A DNA stretch of 37,638 nucleotides, from NCBI GenBank assembly GCA_902780865.1, contig CACZHC010000076.1, positions 1-37,638 of the forward strand, given 5' to 3'. Shown piece after piece: positions 1-7,551 of the stretch. The position numbers and the translations under genes are program-made. Under the pieces are notes generated by a model. The model saw nothing but the letters and a program-made list of their open reading frames with translations, was not told the origin of the DNA and did no database searches. Position 1 is the stretch's first letter, and every line of letters starts with the position of its first letter. Source of the stretch: an uncultured bacterium (GTDB lineage: Bacteria; Verrucomicrobiota; Kiritimatiellia; RFP12; UBA1067).

Positions 1-419
1 AGCCTGTCCACGGCAAACCCCTTCGCGATCGCGCCAAGATCAAGAGTGTTCGTTCCACGCCAACGCGGGTTGAACGCATCACCCGAAGCTTTTTGAAGCA
101 TAAAAGCCGCCTCGTAGCAAGGACGCATGTCGCCATTGCAGGACTCACAGACCTTTTCATCGGAGCAAGACGCAATACGCGACAGCTCGGACTTCGGATT
201 GTGCGCATTCAAACTGAGCTCGACAATCCCGAAAACAGGATGCCCCAAGCCGCGCACCCACAAGGCCTCCTTTTCCGGCGAAGCAAAACCTCGCGCCTGC
301 ACTGCGGCGATCGTCCCCATGACGGGCCACTCGACGCGCTCAATTTGCTGCCGCCCGCAACCAGCAAGACACATCGCGGCAACCACAAACCACAATCCGC
401 TATATCTCGACGATTTCAT
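1..419 (-). CDS. apbE: ApbE-like FAD:protein FMN transferase lipoprotein (3' end outside window)
   Basis: Partial gene: the first 139 codons are present and the frame is open to the window edge. The start (419) lies inside the end of the upstream hydrolase gene, overlapping it by 20 nt. The N-terminus has a short hydrophobic segment and a lipobox LAGC (Cys21), so the product should be an envelope lipoprotein. ApbE landmarks follow in order: MGTIAAV near residue 35, a stretch ending SELSRIAS, an ASGDAFNP segment, and DLGAIAKGFAVDR at the cut edge, which matches the family's DLGGIAKGYAVDRA signature. ApbE proteins move FMN from FAD to a Thr of flavoproteins such as NqrB/NqrC or RnfD/RnfG in an Mg-dependent reaction. 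The C-terminal metal-binding part is not visible. Several extra Cys residues lie around residues 95-110. It is the last visible gene of the purD run. Family assignment is fairly firm; the partner flavoprotein is unknown. Confidence 0.8.
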   Translation of the reverse strand, partial: MKSSRYSGLWFVVAAMCLAGCGRQQIERVEWPVMGTIAAVQARGFASPEKEALWVRGLGHPVFGIVELSLNAHNPKSELSRIASCSDEKVCESCNGDMRPCYEAAFMLQKASGDAFNPRWRGTNTLDLGAIAKGFAVDR

Positions 420-1170
420 CTTGGCAGAGAACCTTTAGGTCTATGTCCGTGCGACCTATTTCGCAAAGCGTAGTACGCATCGCCCCTTCGGCGACATGCG
501 GCACGTTGCAGTCGCGCGAAAGATGCGCGAGCGCGAGTTTCCTCAGGCGCGGCGAAGCGAAGCGCCTGACGAGATCGCACGCCTGGTCGTTCGACAGGTG
601 ACCGCGCGGGCCCGCGATGCGCTGGATCAAGCTTGGATGGCGGCCGCTCCTTCGAAGAAGAACAGCGTCGTGGTTCGACTCGAGCGTCGCTATGTCCGCC
701 TCGGAGAGATTCTCCCCTATCGATTCGAGGGGCGTGCCTATGTCGGTCGCGTGGAAGTACCTGCATTCGCCGTCCGAGACGAGAAAGCCGACGGGGTCGC
801 TCGTGTCGTGTGGAATCGCAAACGGCTTGATGTCGAAAGGCCCGGCCTCGAAGTCCTGACCGTTCTCGAATATCGAGAAGTCCATTTCGTCGACGCCTGT
901 CGCCACGGATATGGAGTCCGCCGTCATCGCATTTGCGAAAAGCCCCGCCCCGGGAAAACAGTCGTGGAACTTCGCAACACCCTTTATGTGGTCGTCGTGG
1001 CTATGAGTGAACACTGCGGCAACAACAGAGCCGAGGTCAATCCCCGCAACGCGGCTGCGCTTCAAAAGCTCGCGGCAGCTGAGGCCGCAGTCTATGAGAA
1101 GGACCGCGCCACCCGACTCGACGCAATACGCGTTTCCGGCGCTGCCGCTCGCAAGGGAGACGACCTTCAT
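400..1170 (-). CDS. MBL-fold metallohydrolase, WalJ/YycJ-like
   Basis: A 256-residue cytoplasmic metallo-beta-lactamase-fold protein. It starts MKVVSLASGSAGN, the typical YycJ/WalJ opening, and has the metal-binding motif HSHDDH at residues 56-61. Further metal-ligand candidates are the His of AIPHDT, the Asp in HATDIG, and GHLSN and LAHLSRDCN near the C-terminus. Length and motif order fit the WalJ family (about 260 aa), predicted nucleases or phosphodiesterases linked in Firmicutes to WalRK and to coordination of division and replication. No WalRK genes are present here, so only the fold and family are claimed. Its ATG overlaps the stop of the PQ-loop gene (ATGA), and its own end overlaps the apbE start by 20 nt, which points to translational coupling in the purD run. 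Confidence 0.85.
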   Translation of the reverse strand: MKVVSLASGSAGNAYCVESGGAVLLIDCGLSCRELLKRSRVAGIDLGSVVAAVFTHSHDDHIKGVAKFHDCFPGAGLFANAMTADSISVATGVDEMDFSIFENGQDFEAGPFDIKPFAIPHDTSDPVGFLVSDGECRYFHATDIGTPLESIGENLSEADIATLESNHDAVLLRRSGRHPSLIQRIAGPRGHLSNDQACDLVRRFASPRLRKLALAHLSRDCNVPHVAEGAMRTTLCEIGRTDIDLKVLCQDEIVEI

Positions 1171-1457
1171 CCCTCGCCTCCGTCTGCCGCGCGCCTGTTC
1201 TTGATGGAGTAATAGCAGTAGAGCGCGAGGTCAGTGGAGACGAGGAGGATGTCTACTGCGTATATGCCTATGACCCACATCCCGACGCCGCTCACGAGAT
1301 GACTCGCTATGCCGCAGAGGTAGCCCGCGATGACGATGACCTCGAAAAGCGGGCTCTTCCCATCGACACGCTTCGCCCTGTAGGTCTTCGCTATCGCAAA
1401 CGGCCACGACACCCCGAAGAGGGCGAGCATCATGAATTCGAGAAAGTGCGCAAGCAT
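1167..1457 (-). CDS. SemiSWEET-like PQ-loop small membrane protein
   Basis: A 96-residue protein with three predicted membrane helices (about residues 5-22, 37-58 and 63-84) separated by a basic loop, TYRAKRVDGKS. This is the layout of a SemiSWEET/PQ-loop half-transporter. The segment FGVSWPFAIAKTYRAKRVDGKS resembles a family of uncharacterised gut-bacterial PQ-loop proteins with the pattern FGxxWPFxIxKxYxxKxxxGKS. SemiSWEETs dimerise to move small sugars, but the substrate here is unknown and the assignment rests on topology and pattern only. It starts 8 nt after the purD stop and overlaps the next gene by ATGA, so it is co-transcribed with purD. No clear Shine-Dalgarno precedes it, so coupling is likely. 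Confidence 0.7.
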   Translation of the reverse strand: MLAHFLEFMMLALFGVSWPFAIAKTYRAKRVDGKSPLFEVIVIAGYLCGIASHLVSGVGMWVIGIYAVDILLVSTDLALYCYYSIKNRRAADGGEG

Positions 1458-1465
1458 CGCAACAA

Positions 1466-2776
1466 TCAGCCGCGGTCAAACGCGCGGTGCGCTATGTCCT
1501 TGCGGTAGAACATCTTGTCGAAGGCGATCTTCCCGACGCCGGCATACGCCTTGTCGACCGCTTCGCGCAGAGTCGCGCCCATGCCCGTCACGCTCAGGAC
1601 GCGACCACCGGAGGTGAGGATATTCCCGTCAGCCGTCTTCGTTCCGCAGTGGAACACGATTGCGCCAGTTTCGGCGGCTTCGGAAAGGCCGGTGATCGCC
1701 TTTCCCTTCTCGTATGAGCCCGGATAACCGCCCGAGGCGACGATCACGGTCGCAGCGGCCTCGTCCTTCACCACGACATCCTCGTCCTTGAGCCGGCCGG
1801 TCGCCGCATGAAGAAGCGCAGTCGCAAAAGACCCGCCGAGCCGCGGCAGAACCGCCTCGGTCTCGGGGTCGCCGAAGCGCGCGTTGAACTCGACGACGTT
1901 TACCGTCGAACCGCTCTTCGCAAGAGGCCCGTGCGGATTGGAGTTCGCATCGTTGACCATGAGACCCGCGTAGAGGACTCCGCGGTAGGTTATGCCGCGT
2001 TTTTTAAGCTCGCGCACTACAGGGAGGATGATCTTCTCCTTGATTTCTGGGAGCTTGTCGGCCGTCACGACCGGAGCGGGGCTGTACGCGCCCATGCCGC
2101 CAGTGTTCGGGCCCTTGTCACCGTCGAACACGCGCTTATGGTCCTGCGACGACGGAAGGAGAACGGCGTTCTCGCCGTCTACGAGCGCGAGGATCGAGCA
2201 TTCCTCGCCGTGGAGAAACTCCTCGATCAGCACTTCCGCGCCGGCCGCGCCGAACTTGTTTCCGACGAGCATGTCGTCGATTGCCGCTTCCGCGTCCGCC
2301 GTCGTTTCCGCGACGATCACGCCCTTCCCTGCCGCGAGTCCGTCGGCCTTGATGACGACGGGAAGCCCGAACGACAGGAGCGCCGCCTTTGCGGCCGCAG
2401 CGTCTGTGAACACCTCGGCCTTGCCGGTCGGGACGCCCGCCGCGTCCATCACTTCCTTCGCAAAGCGCTTCGAGCCCTCCATGCGCGCGCCCGCCGCGAC
2501 AGGCCCGAACGCCGTGACGCCTATGCCCTGAAGAGCATCCACAAGCCCCTTGACGAGCGGCGCCTCCGGACCTACGACGACGAGATCGGGGTGGTTTACA
2601 GTCGCCCATGCCGCGATGCCCTCGATGTCGTCGGCCGCGATCGCAACATTCGTCGCGACAGCCGCGGTTCCGGCGTTGCCGGGGGCGCAGTATAGTTCAT
2701 GCCCCTCTTTGTCCTGTGCGAGCCGCCACGCAATCGCGTGCTCGCGTCCACCGCTTCCAACAACTAGAATCTTCAT
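1466..2776 (-). CDS. purD: Phosphoribosylamine-glycine ligase (GAR synthetase)
   Basis: A 436-residue PurD, close to the usual 420-430. It performs the second step of de novo purine synthesis, joining glycine to 5-phosphoribosylamine with ATP. The N-terminus carries GSGGREHA (residues 7-14), the PurD signature. The ATP-grasp core follows (SKRFAKEVM, then KADGLAAGKGV), and NTGGMGAYSP and EFNARFGDPE mark the metal-binding and catalytic region. The start is set by GGAG about 6 nt upstream. No -10 box like those elsewhere in the window precedes it. Instead the leader is a seven-copy heptanucleotide repeat that runs into the LysM gene, so expression probably depends on read-through or on an unrecognised promoter. 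purN, the next transformylase step, is about 22 kb away in another operon. Identification is secure. Confidence 0.97.
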   Translation of the reverse strand: MKILVVGSGGREHAIAWRLAQDKEGHELYCAPGNAGTAAVATNVAIAADDIEGIAAWATVNHPDLVVVGPEAPLVKGLVDALQGIGVTAFGPVAAGARMEGSKRFAKEVMDAAGVPTGKAEVFTDAAAAKAALLSFGLPVVIKADGLAAGKGVIVAETTADAEAAIDDMLVGNKFGAAGAEVLIEEFLHGEECSILALVDGENAVLLPSSQDHKRVFDGDKGPNTGGMGAYSPAPVVTADKLPEIKEKIILPVVRELKKRGITYRGVLYAGLMVNDANSNPHGPLAKSGSTVNVVEFNARFGDPETEAVLPRLGGSFATALLHAATGRLKDEDVVVKDEAAATVIVASGGYPGSYEKGKAITGLSEAAETGAIVFHCGTKTADGNILTSGGRVLSVTGMGATLREAVDKAYAGVGKIAFDKMFYRKDIAHRAFDRG

Positions 2777-2794
2777 TTATATCTCCTAACTCCA

Positions 2795-2843
2795 GCGACT
2801 AACAACTAACGACTAATGACTAACGACTATCGACTAACGACTA
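2795..2843. repeat. Seven-copy tandem heptanucleotide repeat
   Basis: Seven in-register copies of a 7-bp unit (plus-strand consensus ACGACTA) occupy 2795-2843: gcgacta, acaacta, acgacta, atgacta, acgacta, tcgacta, acgacta. All copies keep ACTA at positions 4-7, and six of seven have GACTA. The last copy supplies the TAG stop of the LysM gene (2841-2843). The other end is 18 nt from the purD start. On the minus strand the unit reads TAGTCGT, with a stop in each heptad; because 7 is not a multiple of 3, stops cycle through all three frames. Confidence 0.95.
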
Positions 2844-3374
2844 CTCCTTCGGAACATTGACCTTCTGCCCGATCTTAAGCGCATCGCTCTTCATGCCGTT
2901 CAGGTCCTTGATCTTCTGGACAGTCGTGCCGAACGCCTTTGCAATCAGCGACAGCGTGTCGCCCTGCTGGACGGTGTATTCGTAGCAAGGTCCAGTCGGG
3001 CGCGGCTTCGGCGTAGGCGTCGGCTTCGGCGCAGGCGGCTGAATCGTGGCGATTTTCTTCGAGAGGTCACGGACGATTTCTTCGCGCTGGCCGCCCATTT
3101 CGCGCCTCAGCTCCGAAATGGCGCCCTTGAGCGCGGCAACTTCCGCCTTGAGACTCTCGATCTCGTTTTTCATCGCCTCCGTCTTGCGGAGACGGTCGGA
3201 AAGCTCCTCCTGGTTCGTCGCAAGGACGTCCACCTGCGCAGACACGCGCTGCATTTCTGCGACCGCCTGCTGCTTCAGGAACGCGTCGCGCCCAGCGCCA
3301 GCCGGCGCCTGTGCAGATGCAGTTCCGGCGGCCAGCGCCGCCACAAATAATGCCGTCGTGATTTTCGTCTTCAT
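2841..3374 (-). CDS. Secreted coiled-coil protein with C-terminal LysM domain
   Basis: A 177-residue exported protein. The start at 3374 is chosen because AAGGAG lies 8-13 nt upstream and a clean signal peptide follows (cleavage after ASA, about residue 21); an ATG nine codons earlier would add a hydrophilic lead. After the signal come a coiled coil with many Glu, Lys and Leu (about 35-105), a Pro/Lys/Thr linker ([11 protein letters not shown]), and a LysM domain at about 130-177 ([18 protein letters not shown]). LysM domains bind GlcNAc-containing glycans such as peptidoglycan, so this is probably a periplasmic wall-binding spacer or scaffold. A second LysM protein lies about 400 bp upstream, hinting at a shared envelope function. 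The downstream gene is purD. The specific function is unknown. Confidence 0.85.
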   Translation of the reverse strand: MKTKITTALFVAALAAGTASAQAPAGAGRDAFLKQQAVAEMQRVSAQVDVLATNQEELSDRLRKTEAMKNEIESLKAEVAALKGAISELRREMGGQREEIVRDLSKKIATIQPPAPKPTPTPKPRPTGPCYEYTVQQGDTLSLIAKAFGTTVQKIKDLNGMKSDALKIGQKVNVPKE

Positions 3375-3500
3375 TTTCTTGTTCTCCTTTGCATTTACCA
3401 TTCGTCACCTTTCTGGTAGGGGCGTTTCTCACCCCTCTAGCGACCGCTTCCGCGGCTCGCTCCGCTCGGGGGATACGAGACGCCCGCCACCAATGTTGTG

Positions 3501-3770
3501 TCACCATAGAAGAAGCACCAGCCACAGCGCCGCCGCCGCTCCCGCCGCAACGAGAAAGCGGTTCTGGCGGGCGTTCAGCTCCTCCTGCTGGACGGTTCGC
3601 CCGAACGTACGCATGCCGCCGCCGGAAATGTAGTGGAAAAGCTTCCATCCGAACCGCGCGCCCTTCGACGTCTCTCCGTGCGCGTCGCGGTAGGTGTCAA
3701 GCCGCCACGGCACTTTCGAGCGCGTGTAGGCGTGCGCGTCGCCGACGATGCTGGTGTGGATAGCGCTCAT
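3501..3770 (-). CDS. Small C-terminally anchored membrane protein, unknown
   Basis: An 89-residue protein starting MSAIHTS. Its ATG overlaps the TGA of the LysM lipoprotein gene (ATGA), the main argument that it is real and translationally coupled. The first 65 residues are polar, with a GWKLFHYISGGGMRTFGR segment. A single hydrophobic helix of about 17 residues (VAAGAAAALWLVLLLW) ends the protein, so it looks tail-anchored with the N-terminus in the cytoplasm. I recognise no family. It sits at the end of the trpS-scpA-scpB-LysM lipoprotein run, and position alone suggests an envelope or division-related role. Confidence 0.65.
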   Translation of the reverse strand: MSAIHTSIVGDAHAYTRSKVPWRLDTYRDAHGETSKGARFGWKLFHYISGGGMRTFGRTVQQEELNARQNRFLVAAGAAAALWLVLLLW

Positions 3771-4744
3771 TTCGGCATCTTTAGCGTCTGGCCGGTGCGG
3801 ACACGCCCGTCGGTCGTGATGGATTCCTTGTTCGCCTCGCGTATCATCTTCCACGCAGAAGTCCTGCCGTAGAAGCGCAGCGCGATCTTGTAGAGCGTAT
3901 CGCCTTCCTGCACGACGTATGTGTCGGGGATCGCTTCCTTTTTCGCCTCGCGCTCGGCCTTCGCCTTCTTCGCCGCGTCCTCCGAGGCCTTCTTTTTCTC
4001 CTTCGCATCGGCTGCCTGAGTCGGGAGAAGCGACGAGGCGGTGCCAACATCGCCGTCATCGGCTTCTGCAAGCGCGTTGAGCGACTTTGCCTCGTCGAGT
4101 GCGGCAACGGTCGGCGCGGCAGGTTCCTCGTCGTCAAGAAGATCCCTGACCGACGAGACGATGTCCGCCTTCTCTGGAGTCCCGCTTGGCTCGCCGCCGA
4201 GCGATGCGAGAAGCCTCCTCAGTCGCTCGTTCTCGCTCTTGAGTTTCGAAGCTCCCTCCACCGACTCCTTCAGCTTTGCGGCAACCTCGTCCTTCTTCTT
4301 CTTCATGTCGGCGAGTTCCTTGCGGGAGTGCTCGATCTCCTCTGCAATGGCGGAGTCTCCGATCAGGTTCATCTTCTTCGCGAGCTCCTCGGCAAGGGCG
4401 CGTTCGCAGATCGCAAGACGCTCCTTCGCCATCTTCGCCTTGTCGCTGTCGGGCGCCTGCTGGAGATATTCGTGGTAGTTGCAGAATGCACCGAGGTTGT
4501 CGTGACGGCTGTCCTGCTGGAGGCAGGCAAGCTGGAAACGCGCGCTCGTATTGGCGGGATCTGCGCGGAGCACCTTCTCGAAGCCCTTGACAGCCGCGTC
4601 GAGACGCCCTGCCGTGTAGTCGTCCATCGCCTCCTGGTACTGGCGGCTTGCGCGCTCCTGCTTGAACTCGGAGGCCGTGCGAGAATCGCAGGCCGCAAGC
4701 CCGGCAAGGGCAAGAATCGCAATAAGCCTACTTGTCGTCTTCAT
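3767..4744 (-). CDS. LysM-containing lipoprotein with TPR-like and coiled-coil regions
   Basis: A 325-residue lipoprotein. The start at 4744 gives a signal peptide with lipobox LAAC (Cys19). The longer open frame upstream is only the out-of-frame image of scpB's acidic tail. Residues 28-95 look TPR-like (YQEAMDDYTAGRLDAAVKGFEKVLRADP), 125-200 are a strong coiled coil, 245-275 are Lys/Ala/Glu-rich, and a C-terminal LysM (about 280-325: YVVQEGDTLYKIALRFYG) should bind peptidoglycan. The layout resembles envelope scaffolds that tie the membrane to the wall, such as the TPR part of YbgF/CpoB, but this is only a likeness. The gene starts inside scpB (17-nt overlap), so it is coupled to the chromosome-segregation genes. 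The GA-rich codons of the scpB tail provide its Shine-Dalgarno. Confidence 0.85.
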   Translation of the reverse strand: MKTTSRLIAILALAGLAACDSRTASEFKQERASRQYQEAMDDYTAGRLDAAVKGFEKVLRADPANTSARFQLACLQQDSRHDNLGAFCNYHEYLQQAPDSDKAKMAKERLAICERALAEELAKKMNLIGDSAIAEEIEHSRKELADMKKKKDEVAAKLKESVEGASKLKSENERLRRLLASLGGEPSGTPEKADIVSSVRDLLDDEEPAAPTVAALDEAKSLNALAEADDGDVGTASSLLPTQAADAKEKKKASEDAAKKAKAEREAKKEAIPDTYVVQEGDTLYKIALRFYGRTSAWKMIREANKESITTDGRVRTGQTLKMPK

Positions 4745-5657
4745 CTTCCTCCTCCTCTTCGTCGATGTCTTCTTCTTCGTCCTCGTCATCTTCGTCTTCG
4801 TCGTCGAACTCGTCAGGCGTATCGTCGATGAAGAAATCATCTTCCTCTACCGTCGGCTTGGCGGGAGAAGCTTCGTCTTGCGGCTCGATGTCTTGCGACA
4901 ACTCGTCTTGCGGCTCAAACTCAGAGTCTGTGGGAGCTGGCGTCTCGGCAACGGGTTGCGGCACGGCCTCGGCGGCCTCTTTTGCGGCTTCTTCTGCGGC
5001 CTTTTCAAGCTCTGTCTTCTTCTCGACGCGCTTGTACTGCTCGGCCTTGAGACGCGGGTTCGACCTCTGCAGCGTCGGATCGAGCTCGTTGAGCTGCTGG
5101 AGATTCGCAAGCCCGAAGTGGTCGAGGAAGATCTGCGTGGTGCCGTAGAGGAAAGGATGTCCGGGGAGCTCCGAGCGACCGACGAGGCGGATGAGCTGGA
5201 GATCCATCAGCGTCTTTATGTTCGCGGAAACGTCGACGCCGCGAATGTCCTCGATCTCGCTCTTCGCAATCGGCTGGCGGTAGGCGATGATCGCAAGCGT
5301 CTCAAGGGAAGCGCGGCCGAGGCGGCTAGGTCTATCGAGCTTCAGCATCGCGCGGACGTACCTGCCGCAGCTCGGCTCGGTCTGGAGGCGGTAGGTCCCG
5401 CCGGTGCATACGAGCCGAAAGCCGCAGCCGGCGACTTCAAGCGCCTTGCCGAGGCCCTTTATGGCCTCGTCGATCTCGCGCGAAGTACATGTCTTGTAGA
5501 CGTCCATCACCTCCGCGTTCTCGCCCTCCTCGGGCTCCACGGCGCGAACGGCGTCACGCAGTTCCGTGGCCGTAAGAGGGTCCTGGCTTGCGAAGAGAAG
5601 CGAGCCCACTATCTCCTGCAAGCTTCGCGGAAGCGGAATCTTAACCTGGTCACTCAT
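4728..5657 (-). CDS. scpB: Segregation and condensation protein B with a long acidic tail
   Basis: A 309-residue ScpB, the winged-helix kleisin-interacting subunit of the SMC-ScpAB condensin that compacts and segregates the chromosome. The start at 5657 (MSDQVKIPL) overlaps scpA by 8 nt. The conserved core is clear: LFASQDPLTATELRDAV, LKLDRPSRLGRASLETLAIIAYRQPIAKSEIEDIRGVD (winged helix), then LPGHPFLYGTTQIFLDHFGL. The core ends near residue 195, normal for a family of about 190-230 aa. The rest is an Ala/Glu/Pro linker and a tail of about 40 residues that is almost entirely Asp and Glu. The tail's coding sequence also provides the ribosome-binding region for the next gene. Identification is secure; the role of the tail is unknown. 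Confidence 0.93.
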   Translation of the reverse strand: MSDQVKIPLPRSLQEIVGSLLFASQDPLTATELRDAVRAVEPEEGENAEVMDVYKTCTSREIDEAIKGLGKALEVAGCGFRLVCTGGTYRLQTEPSCGRYVRAMLKLDRPSRLGRASLETLAIIAYRQPIAKSEIEDIRGVDVSANIKTLMDLQLIRLVGRSELPGHPFLYGTTQIFLDHFGLANLQQLNELDPTLQRSNPRLKAEQYKRVEKKTELEKAAEEAAKEAAEAVPQPVAETPAPTDSEFEPQDELSQDIEPQDEASPAKPTVEEDDFFIDDTPDEFDDEDEDDEDEEEDIDEEEEEDEDDK

Positions 5658-6450
5658 AGTCGTCAGGCCTTTCAAGCGGTTTGTCGTCCGGCTCCTCCTT
5701 CGACGGGAGGATCGTGATTTCGTGGAACGCGGCGTTCTGGTAGACAATGACGCGGTGCTGGCGCAAAAGCTCCAGGAGCGCGAGGAAAGTGACTATCACC
5801 TCGCCCTTAGGCGCGTCCTCGCGGAAGAGCGTCACGAACGACACCTGCCCTTCCTTCCTGGCGCGCTCGAGAACGTAGTCCATCTTCTCAGGCACCGAAA
5901 AGCGTATGCCCTTCAGTTCCTCGTGCGGAATCTCGTTCGCCCTCGCAAGCACTTCCTGGAACGCCGTGAGGAGGTCGTTTAAGTCAAGGTTCGCAAGCGC
6001 CCCTCGCGCGTCGGCGGCAGTCTTCTCGAACTTGGGGCGCCCGCCGCCGTAGTCGAAGCTGTCGGACTGCAGCGCCTCCATCGTCTCGAGGCGTATCGCC
6101 GCGTCTTTGAACTTCTTGTACTCAATGAGCTGCCGCACGAGATCAAGCCGAGGGTCTACCCACTCCTCGTTGCCGTCCTCGTTCACAGTGCGCCTGTCGA
6201 CGGGAAGGAGCATACGCGACTTGATCACCATCAAAGTCGCGGCCATCACGATGAACTCGCCCGCGATGTCGAGGTTCATCTCGCGGGCCTCGTTGATGAA
6301 CTTCATGTACTCCGAGGTGACATGCTCGATCGGAATGTCGTATATGTCGAGCTCCTCGCGGCGGATGAGGTACAGCAGCAGGTCAAGAGGCCCCTCGAAC
6401 ACGTCGAGGTTCACCTTGTATTCGTCCGCGAATAGCTGCTGCTGCGCCAT
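5650..6450 (-). CDS. scpA: Segregation and condensation protein A (kleisin)
   Basis: A 266-residue ScpA, the kleisin that bridges the SMC heads with ScpB. The N-terminal signature YKVNLDVFEGPLDLLLYLIRREELDIYDIPI is present at residues 11-41, followed by AGEFIVMAATLMVIKSRMLLP. The C-terminal winged-helix end (VIVTFLALLELLRQHRVIVYQ) is also present, so the protein is full length. It begins 2 nt after the trpS stop and overlaps scpB by 8 nt, making trpS-scpA-scpB one transcript under the trpS promoter. The trpS-scpA-scpB order recurs in several bacterial groups, which supports the call. Confidence 0.95.
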   Translation of the reverse strand: MAQQQLFADEYKVNLDVFEGPLDLLLYLIRREELDIYDIPIEHVTSEYMKFINEAREMNLDIAGEFIVMAATLMVIKSRMLLPVDRRTVNEDGNEEWVDPRLDLVRQLIEYKKFKDAAIRLETMEALQSDSFDYGGGRPKFEKTAADARGALANLDLNDLLTAFQEVLARANEIPHEELKGIRFSVPEKMDYVLERARKEGQVSFVTLFREDAPKGEVIVTFLALLELLRQHRVIVYQNAAFHEITILPSKEEPDDKPLERPDDYE

Positions 6451-6452
6451 AG

Positions 6453-7409
6453 CTACAGTCCAACGGCCCTGCGAACTTTCTCCATCACCGGCGCGGCCGC
6501 GGCGCGCGCCTTCTTCGCGCCTTCGCGCAAGATGTCCTCGAGCGCGTCGGGGTCCTTCTCAAGCTCGTCACGCCTCGCCTTGAACGGATCGAACATCCTC
6601 TTGTACGCGGCGAGAAGCGCCTTCTTCGCGTGGCCGTAGCCATAGCCGCCCGCGCGGAAGCTAGCCGCCATCTCTGCAACTTCCTCAGGAGTCGCAAAGA
6701 GCTTGTACATCTCGTAGACCGAATTTCCCTCTGGCTCCTTCGGCTCTTCCATCGGAGTCGAGTCGGTCACGATGCCCATGACCTTCTTCTTGACCGAAGG
6801 ATCGAAGAGCTCGATCGTGTTGTGGTAGCTCTTCGACATCTTCTGCCCGTCGGTTCCTGGAATCGTCGCGACCGTCTCGGGAATGTACGCGTCGGGAAGC
6901 TTGAAGATTTCGCCGTAGGCGTTGTTGAACTTCTGCGCGAGGTCGCGCGTCACCTCAAGATGCTGCTTCTGGTCCTTCCCGACCGGAACGAGGTCGGAGT
7001 TCATTATGAGAATGTCCGCCGCCATCAGCACCGGATACGCAAAGAGCCCGTGCGTCGCCTCGAAGCCGTGCGCCATCTTGTCCTTGTAGCTGTGGCAGCG
7101 TTCAAGAAGCCCCATTGGAGTCAGGCACGAAAGGTACCACGCAAGTTCTTGTACCTCGGGAACATCGCTCTGCCTGTAGACCGTGGTCTTCGCAGGGTCG
7201 AGCCCGCACGCGAGATAGTCAAGCGCCACTTCGCGCGTCGCTTCGCGGAGCACCGCACCGTCGCGCACCGTCGTCATCGCATGGAAGTTCGCGATGAACA
7301 TAAACATGTCCTCGCCCTTCGCCTGAAGGTCGAACATCGACTTCATCGCGCCAAAATAATTGCCCCAATGAAGCTTGCCAGAAGGCTGTATTCCCGTCAA
7401 AACTCTCAT
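6453..7409 (-). CDS. trpS: Tryptophanyl-tRNA synthetase
   Basis: A 318-residue class Ic aminoacyl-tRNA synthetase that charges tRNA-Trp. The HIGH-type motif is HWGN at residues 14-17 and KMSKS is at 190-194. GIQPSG near the N-terminus and DQKQHLEVTRDLAQKFN in the middle are typical TrpRS segments. Length is within the bacterial range of 320-340. There is no Shine-Dalgarno before the ATG: the TATAAT of its promoter ends 8 nt upstream, so translation from a leaderless mRNA is expected. It is the first gene of the trpS-scpA-scpB-LysM run and diverges from recD2, with 142 bp between the two starts. Confidence 0.97.
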   Translation of the reverse strand: MRVLTGIQPSGKLHWGNYFGAMKSMFDLQAKGEDMFMFIANFHAMTTVRDGAVLREATREVALDYLACGLDPAKTTVYRQSDVPEVQELAWYLSCLTPMGLLERCHSYKDKMAHGFEATHGLFAYPVLMAADILIMNSDLVPVGKDQKQHLEVTRDLAQKFNNAYGEIFKLPDAYIPETVATIPGTDGQKMSKSYHNTIELFDPSVKKKVMGIVTDSTPMEEPKEPEGNSVYEMYKLFATPEEVAEMAASFRAGGYGYGHAKKALLAAYKRMFDPFKARRDELEKDPDALEDILREGAKKARAAAAPVMEKVRRAVGL

Positions 7410-7417
7410 GGAAAGGT

Positions 7418-7428
7418 ATTATACCAAA
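7418..7428 (-). promoter_or_regulatory. TTTGGTATAAT promoter box of trpS (leaderless type)
   Basis: Exact TTTGGTATAAT on the minus strand. TATAAT ends 8 nt before the trpS ATG, and neither a Shine-Dalgarno nor a convincing -35 is visible. A start site about 7-8 nt after the hexamer would place the mRNA 5' end at the AUG. Confidence 0.8.
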
Positions 7429-7532
7429 AACAGGCGGCTTATTGCCATATACCGCCGTGATTTGCGCAACTTGATGAAAGTTTCAAAATATAGTGCCTCA
7501 AGCCACTTCCTAACAACATTCCGCTTACCTGA

Positions 7533-7543
7533 TTTGGTATAAT
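7533..7543 (+). promoter_or_regulatory. TTTGGTATAAT promoter box of recD2-dus (leaderless type)
   Basis: Exact TTTGGTATAAT on the plus strand. TATAAT (7538-7543) is followed by 8 nt and the recD2 ATG at 7552, with no Shine-Dalgarno. It diverges from the trpS box, with about 100 bp between the two. Confidence 0.8.
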
Positions 7544-7551
7544 ATCCACAA

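Noticed and set aside
2795..2843. A possible CRISPR array or phase-variable coding repeat.
   Set aside because: Units are only 7 bp with no spacers, no cas genes are nearby, and the array is non-coding apart from the last stop codon.
3418..3437. An AGGGG/CCCCT inverted repeat between the second LysM gene and the small membrane protein, considered as a terminator.
   Set aside because: Only 5 bp of stem with a 9-nt loop and no T-run on either strand.
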